DNA from: Roseovarius pelagicus
GTDB lineage: Bacteria; Pseudomonadota; Alphaproteobacteria; Rhodobacterales; Rhodobacteraceae
NCBI RefSeq assembly: GCF_025639885.1
Contig: NZ_CP106738.1
Location: forward strand, 682,001 to 746,000
DNA: 64,000 nucleotides
Reading direction: 5' to 3'
Position 1 is the stretch's first letter. The number at the start of each line of letters is the position of its first letter. Positions 47,658-58,094 of this stretch are shown piece by piece. The notes under the pieces are model-generated. The model saw only the letters and a list, made by a program, of their open reading frames with translations. It searched no databases and was not told the DNA's origin. A program made the translations under genes and the position numbers.

Positions 47658-48686
47658 TTACGGGAAAACCGGGGCCAGCATCAGCCCTGCAGTCTCATCC
47701 TCACCTAACATCAGGTTCGCATTCTGCAAGGCCTGCCCACTGGATCCCTTGGTCAGGTTATCAAGTGCTGCCACGACGATAGCCCGCCCCGGAATACGGT
47801 CACCACTGACGCCGATATGGCAGAAATTGCTGCCGCGAATATGCCGCGTGCTGGGTGTCTGGCCAAAGGGCAGGACATGCAGGAACGGCTCGTCAGCATA
47901 GGTCGCAGCCAACGCCGCATGGATCGCGTCAGGCTCGCCTTTGACATAAACAGTGGCAATTATCCCTCTGTTTGCAGGCAACAAATGCGGCGTGAATTGT
48001 ACCTTGACCTCCTGCCCGGCAATGGCCGAAAACTCTTGGTCAAACTCCGCCAGATGCCGATGCGTGCCACCAACGCCATAGGCATGCGCGCCCTCGGATA
48101 GCTCGGCATGCAGCAGGTTTTCCTTCAGGCTTCGCCCTGCACCGCTTACCCCGGTCTTGAGGTCGATAATGATCTCATCAAGATCGATCAGCTTGCCCGC
48201 GATCAATGGCCGCAGCGCATATTGGCCAGTCGCCGCATTGCAACCCGTGCCCGCTACCAGCCGCGCGCCCCTGATTTCCTCGCGGTAGAACTCTGTCAGC
48301 CCGTAGACCGCCTCTGCCTGACATTCCAGTGCCGCGTGCTGGCCGCCATACCACTTGGCATACACCTTTGGGTCACGCAGCCTGAAATCGGCGCTGAGGT
48401 CGACGATTTTCATCGTCTTGGGCAGATCGCGGATCACCGCCTGAGAAGTCGCATGTGGCAGCGCGCAGAAACACAGGTCGATACCAGAGAAATCAATTTC
48501 CTCGATGGTCACCAGATCTGGCAGGTCGAGGTGACGCAGATGCGGAAAGACGTCAGCCATGGCCTGTCCGGCCTTGGAATTGGCGCCCAGCGCCTTGATC
48601 TGCATGTTCGGGTGCGTGGCAATCAGCCGGACCAGTTCGGCCCCGGTGTAGCCCGATGCGCCAAGGATGGCGATGGAATGGGTCAT
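47658..48686 (-). CDS. argC: N-acetyl-gamma-glutamyl-phosphate reductase ArgC
   Basis: A 342-residue arginine-biosynthesis dehydrogenase. The NADP-binding start [22 protein letters not shown] and catalytic cysteine in [18 protein letters not shown] are clear, with [18 protein letters not shown] after them. The ATG at 48686 gives the family N-terminus; one at 48710 would add eight residues. The downstream neighbour is ccmE. Confidence 0.94.
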   Translation of the reverse strand: MTHSIAILGASGYTGAELVRLIATHPNMQIKALGANSKAGQAMADVFPHLRHLDLPDLVTIEEIDFSGIDLCFCALPHATSQAVIRDLPKTMKIVDLSADFRLRDPKVYAKWYGGQHAALECQAEAVYGLTEFYREEIRGARLVAGTGCNAATGQYALRPLIAGKLIDLDEIIIDLKTGVSGAGRSLKENLLHAELSEGAHAYGVGGTHRHLAEFDQEFSAIAGQEVKVQFTPHLLPANRGIIATVYVKGEPDAIHAALAATYADEPFLHVLPFGQTPSTRHIRGSNFCHIGVSGDRIPGRAIVVAALDNLTKGSSGQALQNANLMLGEDETAGLMLAPVFP

Positions 48687-48742
48687 GTCGGTTATCCCGT
48701 ATTTGTTCATGGGGATTCAAAGATGATGCACGGCGCGGCGCG

Positions 48743-49555
48743 TTAGGCCGCTTCGAACGTGATCTGTCGTCGCAGGAACTGCGTGGCACGGTCTGACACC
48801 CGCTTTGGGTCACCGGTGGTCAGATATCGGGTTTGCTCGCCAGTGCCCGTCATGCCCGGATGCCGGTTCAGATAATCGGCAAGGCTCTCGGCGACCAAGG
48901 TCGCCTGACTGTAAACCGAAACCCCGTCCCCCAGCGCCTCTTGAAACACCTGTTCCATCAGCGGGTAATGGGTGCAGCCCAAAATCGCGGCTTCTGGGTC
49001 CGGCATCTTGCGCTTTAACGCGTCCACATGGCTGCGCACCAGCGCCTCGGCCAGAATGAGATCACCCTCTTCGATCGCATCGACCACGCCGCCGCAAGCC
49101 TGCGCCTCGACATCCACACCAATCGCGCGAAACGCCAGCTCGCGCTGAAATGCGCGGCTACTGACGGTGGCCGGTGTGGCAAAGAGCGCAACATGCTTGA
49201 CCGCCACCTCACGCGGGGGTGAATTGTCGCCCCACTGCCGTTCGGTCAGTGCCTCGATCAAGGGTACGAATACGCCCAGTACGCGCTTGCCCTGTGGCAC
49301 ACCCGCCTCTTGCATGCGCCGCAACGCAGCAGCCGAGGCCGTGTTGCACGCCAGAATGACCAGATCACAACCGCTGTCCCATAGACGGTGCACATTGGCC
49401 CGCGTCAGGTCATAGACATCATTCGCATCGCGTACGCCATAAGGCGCATGTGCATTATCCCCGAGATAGATAAACGCCATGTCCGGCAGACGCGCCTGCA
49501 CCGCGTCCAGCACCGTCAAACCGCCTAATCCGCTGTCGAAAATTCCAACTGCCAT
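48743..49555 (-). CDS. murI: glutamate racemase MurI
   Basis: A 270-residue cofactor-free racemase that provides D-glutamate for peptidoglycan. The N-terminal [14 protein letters not shown] motif and the two catalytic cysteines in [13 protein letters not shown] and ILGCTHYPL are intact. AAGGCGGG upstream supports the start at 49555; a longer frame to 49648 overlaps the acyltransferase gene. Confidence 0.94.
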   Translation of the reverse strand: MAVGIFDSGLGGLTVLDAVQARLPDMAFIYLGDNAHAPYGVRDANDVYDLTRANVHRLWDSGCDLVILACNTASAAALRRMQEAGVPQGKRVLGVFVPLIEALTERQWGDNSPPREVAVKHVALFATPATVSSRAFQRELAFRAIGVDVEAQACGGVVDAIEEGDLILAEALVRSHVDALKRKMPDPEAAILGCTHYPLMEQVFQEALGDGVSVYSQATLVAESLADYLNRHPGMTGTGEQTRYLTTGDPKRVSDRATQFLRRQITFEAA

Positions 49556-49592
49556 CGTCTTGCCCGCCTTTAGACCGGCGCGCGGCGCGGTC

Positions 49593-50456
49593 TTACTGCC
49601 ACTCGAAACCGATGCCTTTGGGGTCCAGCGGCCTCGGGGATAGCTCATACGTCTTCAGCCGCAGGAATTCCATCATAGATTTGCTGTCACCCGCATGAAC
49701 CTGCAAAGCCCGCCGATCAATCGGCTCTCCGATGACCGCCTGCACAGGGCGATCCACCCGGCGGCGGAATTCCTTTAGCAACAGACCCATGCGCAGCGTC
49801 GCGTGCAGATGGCTCGCGATCTGAAAGAGACGGCTGGTATGTCCATCGAAAAACACCGGCACGACGGTTGCGCCTGATTTCGCAATCATTCGCGCAGTGA
49901 ACCCACGCCAACCGGGATCCATCGGCTGCGAAAACGGGCGCGCCGCCGTCGACACTGCACCGCCTGGAAAAATGCCAATCGCCCCACCCTGCCCGAGATA
50001 GCCCAGCGCCTCTTTGCGCGTGGCCAGATTCATTTGCACCGCTTCCTTCGTCGCATCGAAGGAAATCGGCAGGATGACACGGCGAATATCTTCGGCATGG
50101 CAGAACACTGAATTTGCCAGAATGCGGAAATCGCCGCGCATCTGGCGCAGAATGTGACCCATCATCAGCCCATCAAGGATGCCATACGGATGGTTTGCGA
50201 TCAGAATCAGCGGGCCATCCCGTGGGATATGCGTCAGCGATCCACCCACGACATCCAGACTTAGACCGTAGCGTTCGACCATCACCTGCCAGAAGTCCCG
50301 CCCGGAGGCGATCTCACTCTCGTATCCGTGGGCACGTTTGATCAGGCGAATGCGCCCGGTCAGGTTCTCCATCGTGCGGATTATGGCCCGCCCGCCCCGC
50401 GTTTCGGCGGAATGGGCGTAGCTGATGTCGCGCGCGATCTGGCGCTCTGGCGGCAT
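49593..50456 (-). CDS. lysophospholipid acyltransferase family protein
   Basis: A 287-residue PlsC-like acyltransferase. The catalytic block is the variant NHPYGILDG (a His followed by Asp, as in the OlsA/hemolysin-type branch rather than the classic HX4D), with [15 protein letters not shown] as the glycerol-phosphate-binding block. It would acylate a lysophospholipid or lyso-ornithine lipid at the membrane; the substrate is not resolved. The N-terminus may start 27 residues later at the second Met. Confidence 0.8.
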   Translation of the reverse strand: MPPERQIARDISYAHSAETRGGRAIIRTMENLTGRIRLIKRAHGYESEIASGRDFWQVMVERYGLSLDVVGGSLTHIPRDGPLILIANHPYGILDGLMMGHILRQMRGDFRILANSVFCHAEDIRRVILPISFDATKEAVQMNLATRKEALGYLGQGGAIGIFPGGAVSTAARPFSQPMDPGWRGFTARMIAKSGATVVPVFFDGHTSRLFQIASHLHATLRMGLLLKEFRRRVDRPVQAVIGEPIDRRALQVHAGDSKSMMEFLRLKTYELSPRPLDPKGIGFEWQ

Positions 50457-50545
50457 GAATGGTTCCTCAAAGACGGGTCATGGACTCACGTGTACCCGCG
50501 ATTATCCCCGCTCTACATGACACGTTGATGAAGTCCGAGCCGAAA

Positions 50546-53500
50546 TCACTGCGCTGCCTGTGCCACGATCCCACCACCGACGCGCATCGCCGATAGCAAT
50601 CCCTCGCGCGTCTTCGCAGCCTTGGCCTCGTTCGCGGCTTTGACCGGGCCGAATCCGCGAATTTGCAACGGTAACTCGGCCAGCGCCACGATCAAATCAC
50701 GCGTCTCGTCGGTCAGCCGTGGCAACACGTCGGCCATGTCCGCCTCGTACTGTTTAATCAGCGCACGCTCCATTTTACGCTCAGCGGTGTAGCCAAAGAC
50801 ATCCAGCGGCGTGCCGCGCAGTTTGCGAAACTTGACCAACACACGCATGGGCCACTCCATCCACGGACCGAACTCACGTTTTTGCGGTCGACCATCCGTC
50901 GCCTTTTTCGCCAGAATCGGCGGAGCAAGGTGAAAGCGCATTTTGAAATCGCCATCGAATTCGGCTTTCGCCTTGTCCCGGCTGCTCAGCAACAGGCGCG
51001 CGACCTCATATTCATCCTTGTAGGACAGAAGCTTGTGATACCCTTGCGCAACAGCTTCGCGGACCTCACGATCCTCGATCCCATCCACCAGCCTGCGATA
51101 GCGTTTGGCCAGCCTCTTGCCCTGATAGGCCACCAGTTGATCCGCGCGATAGGCGATCTTTTCCTCCAGCGATTTAGGCATATTAACCACGTTTGGCGTC
51201 AGCAATCCGACCGCTTCCTGCGGGTATAGCGCGGCCCAACGCCCACTCTCAAAGGCGCGCAGGTTTTTCTCCACCGCCGCCCCGTTCAGCGCAATCGCCT
51301 GCGTAATCGCGTCATGGCTGATCGGCACCAGCCCGCGCTGCCATGCTGCGCCAAAGATCATCATGTTGGAAAAGATCGAATCCCCCATCACTGCCTTGGC
51401 CAGTTCTGACGCATCGAATAGCTGTACATCGTCCCCCAGTCGCGCCTCCAGCGCCAGCGCCAGCCGATCCGACGGCAGCTTAAACTCAGTGTTTCGGGTG
51501 AAATCGCCTGTGATGATCTCGTGACTGTTGACCACGGCCCCGGTCTGTCCGCGTGATGTAAGGCCCAGCGTCTTGGCCCCGGCAGAAACCACCAGATCGC
51601 CGCCGATCAGCGCGTGACATTCGCCCGTTGCTACGCGGATCGCGCTGATATCCCCCGGCGTCTCGGCGATACGGCAATGGATATGCACCGCGCCACCCTT
51701 TTGCGCCAGCCCGGCCATTTCCATCATCCCGGCCCCCTTACCGTCGATCTGTGCCGCCTGCGCCAACACTGCGCCGATGGTCACAACGCCCGTGCCCCCG
51801 ACGCCGGTGATCACGACGTTATGCGTGCCGTTAATTGCTGGCAGTTCTGGCGACGGCATATCCGGCAGCTTCAGCTCGGTTGTCGCGCCCTTGCGGATTT
51901 GCGCACCTTCCAGCGTGACAAAGCTGGGACAGAACCCTTTGACGCAGCTGTAATCCTTGTTGCACGATGATTGATCAATCGCCCGTTTCCGGCCCAATTC
52001 CGTCTCGATCGGCACGATTGACACGCAGTTTGATTGCACACCGCAATCGCCGCACCCTTCGCAGACATCCGTATTGATGAACACCCGCTTGTCCGGGTCC
52101 GGAAACAGGCCCCGCTTGCGGCGGCGGCGCTTCTCGGCGGCGCAGGTCTGGATATAGACGATGGCCGACACGCCCTTGACCTCTGCCATGCGCTTTTGCA
52201 CATCCATCAGACCGGCGCGTTCCTTGATCTCGATGCCCTGCGGGAAGGCCTTGAAATCCACGTCTTCCTTTTCGTCATAAACGACAGCCAGTTCTTTAAC
52301 ACCCATCGCTTTCAACTCTTGCACGATGCGCGGCGCATCCAACCCGCCTTCGTTCTGTTGGCCACCCGTCATGGCAACGGCATCATTGTAGAGGATTTTG
52401 TAAGTAATGTTGGCATCCGAGGCGAGGGCGGCGCGGATCGCTTGAACGCCCGAATGGTTGTAAGTGCCGTCGCCAAGGTTCTGGAACACATGATCGCGGT
52501 TTGAAAACGGCGCCTCACCGATCCAGTTCGCGCCCTCCCCGCCCATATGGGTGAACCCGGTGGTTTCGCGGTCCATCCACTGGACCATATAGTGACAGCC
52601 GATCCCGGCATAGGCACGGCTGCCCTCGGGCAGCTTGGTCGAGCTGTTGTGCGGACAGCCGGAACAGAAATAGGGAAGACGCGTCGCAATCTCTTCGGCG
52701 TTGTCACCTGCACGCGCCTCGGCCAAACGGGCCAGCCCGGCCTTTAAACGGTCAGTACTGCGGCCTTCCTCAATCAGGATACCGCCCAGTTTTTCCGCAA
52801 TCATAATCGGGTCCAGCGCCCCGCGCGTCGGAAACAGCTCCTCTCGGTGCATGGCACCGGCACCGCCCCGGAACCAACCATAGACACGTCGGTGGGGATC
52901 ATCAAAGAGCGCCTCTTTGATCTGCACCTCGATCAGTTTGCGCTTTTCCTCGACCACGATGATCAGATCCAGTTCCTCTGCCCAATCATGGAAACCTTTC
53001 ATGTCCAGTGGAAAGGTCTGGCCGATCTTGTAGGCAGTCACGCCCAGCTTCTCGGCTGTCTCGGCGTCGATGCCGAGCAGGTCCATCGCATGGACCAGAT
53101 CGAGCCAGTTCTTGCCCGCCGCAACAAAGCCGATCTTGGCGCCACGCTTGCCGATCATCCGCTTGTCCATCTTGTTGGCATGGCTGAACGCTTCTGCGGC
53201 AAAGCGGCGGTAATCGATTACCCGCGCTTCCTGCGCGTGCGGTGTGTCACCCAGACGGATGTTCAATCCGCCCTCTGGCATATCGAAGTCGGGCGCAATC
53301 AGCTGCATGCGATCCACGTTGCCATCGACAACAGCCGTGGCTTCCACGGTGTCTTTCATGGTCTTCAGGCCGACCCAAAGCCCGGAAAACCGGCTCAGCG
53401 CACAACCGTAAATGCCGTAGTCCAGAATTTCCTGCACACCCGCCGGGCTGACCACCGGCATATAGGCATCCACCATCGCCCATTCCGATTGATGCAGCAC

Positions 53501-53962
53501 GGTGCTGCTCTCGCCTGTGTGGTCGTCACCCATCGCCATCAGGACCCCGCCATGCGCACTGGTGCCCGCCATATTGGCATGCCGCATCACGTCGCCGGTG
53601 CGGTCCACCCCCGGCCCCTTGCCGTACCACAGGCCAAAGACACCGTCATATTTGCCTTCGCCACGCAATTCGGCCTGCTGGGTCCCCCATAGGGCGGTCG
53701 CCGCAAGGTCTTCGTTCAAACCTTCGTGGAACTTGACGTTCGACTCCGCCAACAGCTTTTCGGCACGGGCCATCTGCAAATCGACCGCCCCCAATGGCGA
53801 GCCGCGATATCCGGTCACGTATCCTGCCGTATTCAGCCCCGCCGCCTTGTCGCGCGCCGCTTGCGTCAGCATCAACCGCACTAACGCTTGTGTGCCGTTC
53901 AGCAGCACCTGTCGCTTGCTCAGATCAAACCGATCATTCAGCGAAACCTTTTGCTTGCTCAT
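50546..53962 (-). CDS. indolepyruvate ferredoxin oxidoreductase, fused large protein
   Basis: A 1,138-residue fused 2-oxoacid:ferredoxin oxidoreductase that oxidatively decarboxylates aryl or branched 2-oxo acids to acyl-CoA. In order: a pyrimidine-binding and transketolase-like domain (GYRGSPLGAVD, GKGPGVDRTGD), a TPP-binding domain with CSGCPHNSSTKLPEGSRAYAGIGCHY and GGEGANWIG, a 4Fe-4S segment (NTDVCEGCGDCGVQSNCV), then the gamma POR domain (ITGVGGTGVVTIGAVLAQAA) and a C-terminal DUF6537-like part. The start at 53962 follows GGAGG. A LysR gene is divergent from it, a likely regulator. Confidence 0.9.
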   Translation of the reverse strand: MSKQKVSLNDRFDLSKRQVLLNGTQALVRLMLTQAARDKAAGLNTAGYVTGYRGSPLGAVDLQMARAEKLLAESNVKFHEGLNEDLAATALWGTQQAELRGEGKYDGVFGLWYGKGPGVDRTGDVMRHANMAGTSAHGGVLMAMGDDHTGESSTVLHQSEWAMVDAYMPVVSPAGVQEILDYGIYGCALSRFSGLWVGLKTMKDTVEATAVVDGNVDRMQLIAPDFDMPEGGLNIRLGDTPHAQEARVIDYRRFAAEAFSHANKMDKRMIGKRGAKIGFVAAGKNWLDLVHAMDLLGIDAETAEKLGVTAYKIGQTFPLDMKGFHDWAEELDLIIVVEEKRKLIEVQIKEALFDDPHRRVYGWFRGGAGAMHREELFPTRGALDPIMIAEKLGGILIEEGRSTDRLKAGLARLAEARAGDNAEEIATRLPYFCSGCPHNSSTKLPEGSRAYAGIGCHYMVQWMDRETTGFTHMGGEGANWIGEAPFSNRDHVFQNLGDGTYNHSGVQAIRAALASDANITYKILYNDAVAMTGGQQNEGGLDAPRIVQELKAMGVKELAVVYDEKEDVDFKAFPQGIEIKERAGLMDVQKRMAEVKGVSAIVYIQTCAAEKRRRRKRGLFPDPDKRVFINTDVCEGCGDCGVQSNCVSIVPIETELGRKRAIDQSSCNKDYSCVKGFCPSFVTLEGAQIRKGATTELKLPDMPSPELPAINGTHNVVITGVGGTGVVTIGAVLAQAAQIDGKGAGMMEMAGLAQKGGAVHIHCRIAETPGDISAIRVATGECHALIGGDLVVSAGAKTLGLTSRGQTGAVVNSHEIITGDFTRNTEFKLPSDRLALALEARLGDDVQLFDASELAKAVMGDSIFSNMMIFGAAWQRGLVPISHDAITQAIALNGAAVEKNLRAFESGRWAALYPQEAVGLLTPNVVNMPKSLEEKIAYRADQLVAYQGKRLAKRYRRLVDGIEDREVREAVAQGYHKLLSYKDEYEVARLLLSSRDKAKAEFDGDFKMRFHLAPPILAKKATDGRPQKREFGPWMEWPMRVLVKFRKLRGTPLDVFGYTAERKMERALIKQYEADMADVLPRLTDETRDLIVALAELPLQIRGFGPVKAANEAKAAKTREGLLSAMRVGGGIVAQAAQ

Positions 53963-54147
53963 CTCGAACCTCCCATCGGTAAGGGCAACTGGATCAGGGG
54001 ACACCCTTTACTCTAGGGCAATAATAGGTCACTAATTATGACCTAACAACCGATATTTCCGCAGACCAACCCTGTTGAGTGGTGTCTTTTGACGCAATTG
54101 TTTGCTATTGCGTGCGAAATACCCGACGCCAATGGAAAGTTGCAAAA

Positions 54148-55053
54148 ATGGACTGGGACAAGCTCAGAATATTTCACGCGGTTGCGGATGCAGGCTCTTT
54201 AACCCATGCTGGTGATCAGCTGCACCTGTCACAATCAGCAGTTTCGCGCCAGATACGCGGGCTCGAAGAGTCCTTGAACGCCACTCTGTTTCACCGCCAT
54301 GCACGCGGCCTGATTCTGACCGAACAGGGCGAATTGCTGTTTGATGCCACGCGGGCCATGGTCAAACGGCTTGATGCCGCTACAGCGCGCATTCGCGACA
54401 GCGAAGAAGAAGTATTTGGCGAGTTGCGCGTGACCACGACCATTGGCTTCGGCACGCTCTGGCTCGCCCCGCGCCTGCCGCAACTCTACGATAAATACCC
54501 CGACCTCAAAATCGACCTGATGCTCGAAGAACGTGTGCTTGACCTGCCCATGCGCGAGGCCGACGTGGCAATCCGTATGAAAGAACCCAGTCAAGCGGAC
54601 CTAATCCGCAAACGATTGATGAGCGTCCATATGCGCCTTTATGCCTCCTCCGCCTATCTGGAGAAATACGGCACACCGCAGAGCATTGACGATCTACCCA
54701 ACCACCGCCTGATCTGCCAGAATCCCAAATCAGCCCAGGTGGGCGCGGGCGCGACGCTGGTGAGCGAATTGATGGCCAGTGAAATCCCCGCAACGCTAAC
54801 CGTGAACAACTATTTTGGCGTGCTTCAGGGCGTGTTGCATAACCTCGGCATCGGCGTGTTGCCAGAGTATCTGGTTTACGATTTCCCGAATCTTGTGCGG
54901 GTTCTACCAGAGATTGAGTCGGTCGAAGTACCGGTCTTCCTCGCATATCCCGAAGAACTGCGGCATTCGCAACGAATCGCAGCCTTCCGAGACTTTGTTC
55001 AGGATGAGATCTTTACTTATCGTAAAACGCTGCGAGAGCAGGCACTTAGCTGA
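54148..55053 (+). CDS. LysR-family transcriptional regulator
   Basis: A 301-residue regulator with the HTH at residues about 3-62 (LRIFHAVADAGSLTHAGDQLHLSQSAVSRQIRGLE) and a LysR substrate-binding domain (GELRVTTTIGFGTLWLAPRL onward). It is divergent from the indolepyruvate oxidoreductase gene, with 185 bp between the two starts, the usual layout of a LysR gene and its target. The start at 54148 matches the family N-terminus. Confidence 0.9.
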   Translation: MDWDKLRIFHAVADAGSLTHAGDQLHLSQSAVSRQIRGLEESLNATLFHRHARGLILTEQGELLFDATRAMVKRLDAATARIRDSEEEVFGELRVTTTIGFGTLWLAPRLPQLYDKYPDLKIDLMLEERVLDLPMREADVAIRMKEPSQADLIRKRLMSVHMRLYASSAYLEKYGTPQSIDDLPNHRLICQNPKSAQVGAGATLVSELMASEIPATLTVNNYFGVLQGVLHNLGIGVLPEYLVYDFPNLVRVLPEIESVEVPVFLAYPEELRHSQRIAAFRDFVQDEIFTYRKTLREQALS

Positions 55054-55115
55054 ACTTTTAATCAGATATGCAAAAAACGCATAACGGGCATGCCGGAGCG
55101 TTGGGTGCTTTTTTC

Positions 55116-55144
55116 TTGATCGGCCCCGCCCCCCTGCCTAAGTG
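55116..55144 (+). promoter_or_regulatory. candidate promoter of the small RNA
   Basis: TTGATC (55116-55121) and TAAGTG (55139-55144) with an exact 17-bp spacer, placing transcription start at about 55151. Confidence 0.45.
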
Positions 55145-55150
55145 CACCTG

Positions 55151-55230
55151 TGACGGTAGCGCCGCGAGCGGCGAGACTGTCATACCTCCCTGTTGGACTA
55201 TGGCCGAGCTTTATGCTCGGCCTTTTTTTT
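55151..55230 (+). ncRNA. putative trans-acting sRNA, alpha-r8/MmgR (suhB Rfam)-like
   Basis: An 80-nt region folds as a 5' hairpin (TGACGGT with ACTGTCA, and CGCCG-CGAG-CGGCG), a single-stranded TACCTCCCTGTTGGACT segment, and a perfect intrinsic terminator (GGCCGAGC-TTTAT-GCTCGGCC plus eight T, 55202-55230). The exposed CCUCCCU beside a terminator hairpin is what I recall for the alpha-r8/MmgR sRNA family (Rfam suhB), an Hfq-associated alphaproteobacterial RNA. A spaced promoter precedes it and no open reading frame fits. Confidence 0.6.
55202..55230 (+). terminator. intrinsic terminator of the sRNA
   Basis: An 8-bp perfect stem (55202-55209 with 55215-55222), a TTTAT loop and T8 tail. Confidence 0.9.
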
Positions 55231-55281
55231 GCGGCACGCCAAGTGTTTTCGGTCGGCTATCAGTCATAGCGGGGGGTGGGT

Positions 55282-55310
55282 AAGCAAAACGCGCGCCAAT
55301 GGCGCGCGTT
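55282..55310 (-). terminator. hairpin terminator for the DUF4167 gene
   Basis: AACGCGCGCC-AAT-GGCGCGCGTT is a perfect 10-bp stem. On the minus strand it is followed by TTGCTTAC, a weak T-rich tail, 59 bp after the gene's stop. Confidence 0.6.
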
Positions 55311-55368
55311 ACGTGTTTCAGCCCATTCGACAGCGGCGCCGCACAACCTAAACGAGAAGCTCCGTTGA

Positions 55369-55911
55369 TTATTCTGCCGCTTCAGGTGGTTTGGGGGACT
55401 CGTCAGCGGTCTGATCCGCATCCGGCTTGCGGCGCGGTTTGCGCGCGCGCTTGGGTTTTGCGGGTGGCTGGCTCTCGGGTGTCTCGACCAGATCGGCGTC
55501 ACCGCTTTCCGCTTCCACGATTTCAGGTTGCTCAGGCGCGGCAGATGCATTCTCGTCCTGCCCCTGCCCTTCGCGTTCCTGACGCTGTGCACGTTCGCGA
55601 TCACGCTCAGCCTGACGCTCGCGATTCTCGCGTTCCTGCTGCTCGCGGCGGGCATCCTGTTCTTTCTGGGCCGCTCCCAGAAGACGCAGATAATGCTCGG
55701 CATGTTGCTGGAAATTTTCGGTAGCGACACGGTCATTGCTCAGTTGCGCATCACGCGCCAACTGGTTGTACTTCTCAATGATCTGCTGCGGCGTACCGCG
55801 CACCTTGCCCTCGGGCCCGGAACTGTCGAACACCCGATTGACGACATTGCCGACCGAGTTTGAGCGGTTGCGGTTCGGCTTGTTGCGCGAACGTGACTTC
55901 GATGATCTCAT
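55369..55911 (-). CDS. DUF4167 domain-containing protein
   Basis: A 180-residue protein with an Arg/Ser/Asn-rich N-terminus (RSSKSRSRNKPNRNRSNS), the DUF4167 core (VFDSSGPEGKVRGTPQQIIEKYNQLARDAQLSNDRVATENFQQHAEHYLRLL, about residues 28-80), and a long charged coil rich in Arg, Glu and Gln followed by a basic Pro/Lys/Arg-rich tail. The composition suggests RNA binding. The family is restricted to alphaproteobacteria and lies next to prmC/prfA, as here. The 231 bp to prmC contain nothing recognisable. Confidence 0.88.
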   Translation of the reverse strand: MRSSKSRSRNKPNRNRSNSVGNVVNRVFDSSGPEGKVRGTPQQIIEKYNQLARDAQLSNDRVATENFQQHAEHYLRLLGAAQKEQDARREQQERENRERQAERDRERAQRQEREGQGQDENASAAPEQPEIVEAESGDADLVETPESQPPAKPKRARKPRRKPDADQTADESPKPPEAAE

Positions 55912-56142
55912 ATTAATGCTGTTCAGCCTTGTCTTATGTACCGTAGCTTGACCCGAGTGGTGCCCTATGCACCAGAGTAATGAAACCGGATCGCGGCAAT
56001 TGTTGGCTTGGCGTCACGCGGGACCACCCGGAACAGGTATCCACCGCAGAGACAGTTCTAGTAAACACGCCAGAAGCAGCGCCGCAAGTGAAAACAGGGA
56101 GTTTTCACCATTTTGTCCGGTTAATTCCCGTGATGTTGCATT

Positions 56143-56985
56143 TTATATAGACATTTGCGCGGGTTTTCGCCCCATCACAACACGGTCACGGCCATCCAGA
56201 TCGGTGCGAATCTGTACGTCTACAAAGCCCGCATCCTGCAACATTGCGGCGACGGCCCCGCCTTGGCTGTGCCCGATTTCGACCATCAACATACCGTCAG
56301 GGGCCAGATGCGCGCCCGCACCTCCGGCGATGATCCGGTAGGCCGACAGCCCGTCTTTCTCGTCCGTCAACGCCATGCGCGGCTCAAAACCCAGTTCGGG
56401 CGCGAGCCCCGCCATCTCGGCAGCGGCGATATAGGGCGGATTGCTCACGATCAGGTCAAACTGCCCTGCAACGCCTTGCCACCAATCCGAAACCACCAAG
56501 GCGCAGCGATCCGCAACACCCAGCGCATCGGCGTTGCGTTTGGCCACCCTCAGCGCCGCAGCCGACACATCCACGCCGATGCCAGTCGCGGTGGGGTTTT
56601 CCGCCAATAGTATCAACAGGATGCAGCCCGTTCCTGTGCCAAGGTCCAGAACATCCCTAAACGTCAGTTCCAACGCGGCTGCAATCAGGGTTTCGGTTTC
56701 CGGCCTTGGGTCTAAAACATCCTCATTCACGCTAAACCAGCGACCATAAAAATCCCGCCCGCCAACCAGATGGGACACTGGTCTGCGCTCGGCGCGCTCT
56801 GACAGGTCGGCGAAATAGACTGCCTCGGGGCCAGCCTCCAATTCGTCCCGCAGATGCAGCGTAATCCGGTCCGGTCCAACGCCCAGCGCATGCGCCATCA
56901 GCCGCCGCGCATCACGCGCCGCGCTGTCGATACCGGCATCGGCAAGCTGAGACACACCAAAGGCCAGTGCCTCTTGAACTGTCAT
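56143..56985 (-). CDS. prmC: peptide chain release factor N5-glutamine methyltransferase PrmC
   Basis: A 280-residue SAM-dependent enzyme that methylates the GGQ glutamine of release factors. The SAM motif [13 protein letters not shown] and catalytic NPPY in [12 protein letters not shown] are present, with an N-terminal helical substrate-binding domain. Its start overlaps the stop of prfA, its substrate gene, by 4 bp. Confidence 0.94.
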   Translation of the reverse strand: MTVQEALAFGVSQLADAGIDSAARDARRLMAHALGVGPDRITLHLRDELEAGPEAVYFADLSERAERRPVSHLVGGRDFYGRWFSVNEDVLDPRPETETLIAAALELTFRDVLDLGTGTGCILLILLAENPTATGIGVDVSAAALRVAKRNADALGVADRCALVVSDWWQGVAGQFDLIVSNPPYIAAAEMAGLAPELGFEPRMALTDEKDGLSAYRIIAGGAGAHLAPDGMLMVEIGHSQGGAVAAMLQDAGFVDVQIRTDLDGRDRVVMGRKPAQMSI

Positions 56986-58022
56986 GCACCCATTTCCGCC
57001 AGCATGGTGGCCTGCGCATCCGCAGTAAGCGCGTCGATCACCTCATCCAGATCACCCTGCATGACTTGATCCAACTTATAGAGCGTCAGATTGATCCGAT
57101 GGTCAGTCATGCGCCCTTGTGGAAAATTATAGGTCCTGATCCGCTCGGAGCGATCACCGCTGCCCACCTGCGCCGCACGATTGGCCGAACGTTCGCTGTC
57201 TACGCGCTGGCGCTCCAGATCAAACAGACGGGTTTTCAACACCTGCATCGCGATCTCGCGGTTGCGATGCTGCGATTTCTCCGAACTCGTAACCACGATG
57301 CCCGACGGAATATGAGTAATGCGCACAGCTGAATCGGTGGTGTTCACATGCTGCCCACCCGCACCAGAACTGCGCATCGTGTCGATCCGCAGATCATTCG
57401 CGTCGATCTGAATATCGACATCTTCCGCCTCAGGCAGCACTGCCACAGTCGCCGCCGAGGTGTGAATGCGCCCGCCGCTCTCTGTCTCGGGCACGCGTTG
57501 CACCCTGTGCACACCGCTCTCGAACTTCAGCCGAGCAAAGACATTCGCGCCTTTCACATGCGCTACAACCTCGCGAATACCGCCCAATTCGCTCTGCTGT
57601 TCTTCAATGATGTCAAAGGTCCAGCCGCGCGCCTCTGAATAGCGTTGATACATCCGCAGCAGATCCGCCGCGAACAGCGCCGCTTCCTCGCCCCCGGTTC
57701 CGGGTCGGATCTCGACCATCGCAGGACGCGCATCGGCGGCATCTTTGGGCAACAGCGCCAATTGTAGCGCCGCCTCCAGCCCCGGCAGACGGTCGCGCAG
57801 CGCGTGCAGCTCATCCTCGGCCAGCGCCTTCATCTCCGGGTCATCCAGCATCGCCTCGGCCCCTTCGATGTCATCCAGCACCTGCCGGTAGGTGCGGATT
57901 TCCTCGACCACCGGTCGCAATTCCGAATATTCCCGCCCTAGGGCCGCAATATCGCCTCCCCCGGTCGCCATCTTGGCTTCCAGATACTCGAACCGCTCTG
58001 CGATCTGTTGAAGTCTGTCCAT
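56982..58022 (-). CDS. prfA: peptide chain release factor 1 PrfA
   Basis: A 346-residue class I release factor reading UAA and UAG. The GGQ loop is in [24 protein letters not shown], and the codon-recognition PxT motif is PET in [15 protein letters not shown]. Position 58022 ([11 protein letters not shown]) is the likely start; an ATG three codons upstream is possible. Confidence 0.95.
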   Translation of the reverse strand: MDRLQQIAERFEYLEAKMATGGGDIAALGREYSELRPVVEEIRTYRQVLDDIEGAEAMLDDPEMKALAEDELHALRDRLPGLEAALQLALLPKDAADARPAMVEIRPGTGGEEAALFAADLLRMYQRYSEARGWTFDIIEEQQSELGGIREVVAHVKGANVFARLKFESGVHRVQRVPETESGGRIHTSAATVAVLPEAEDVDIQIDANDLRIDTMRSSGAGGQHVNTTDSAVRITHIPSGIVVTSSEKSQHRNREIAMQVLKTRLFDLERQRVDSERSANRAAQVGSGDRSERIRTYNFPQGRMTDHRINLTLYKLDQVMQGDLDEVIDALTADAQATMLAEMGA

Positions 58023-58059
58023 TGGAACCATGCGCGCGGGTGTCCCCTATCAACTGTGA

Positions 58060-58088
58060 TTGGTCAAGTGCTGGAGCTATGCTATAAT
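58060..58088 (+). promoter_or_regulatory. strong promoter of a likely leaderless gene
   Basis: TTGGTC (58060-58065), a 17-bp spacer and perfect TATAAT (58083-58088). The expected start site at about 58095 coincides with the ATG of the next gene. Confidence 0.65.
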
Positions 58089-58094
58089 TCGCCC

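Noticed and set aside
55100..55230. SRP (4.5S) RNA or 6S RNA
   Set aside because: The GGAAGCA-type SRP tetraloop region and the long open bubble of 6S RNA are absent; the short two-hairpin form fits an sRNA better.
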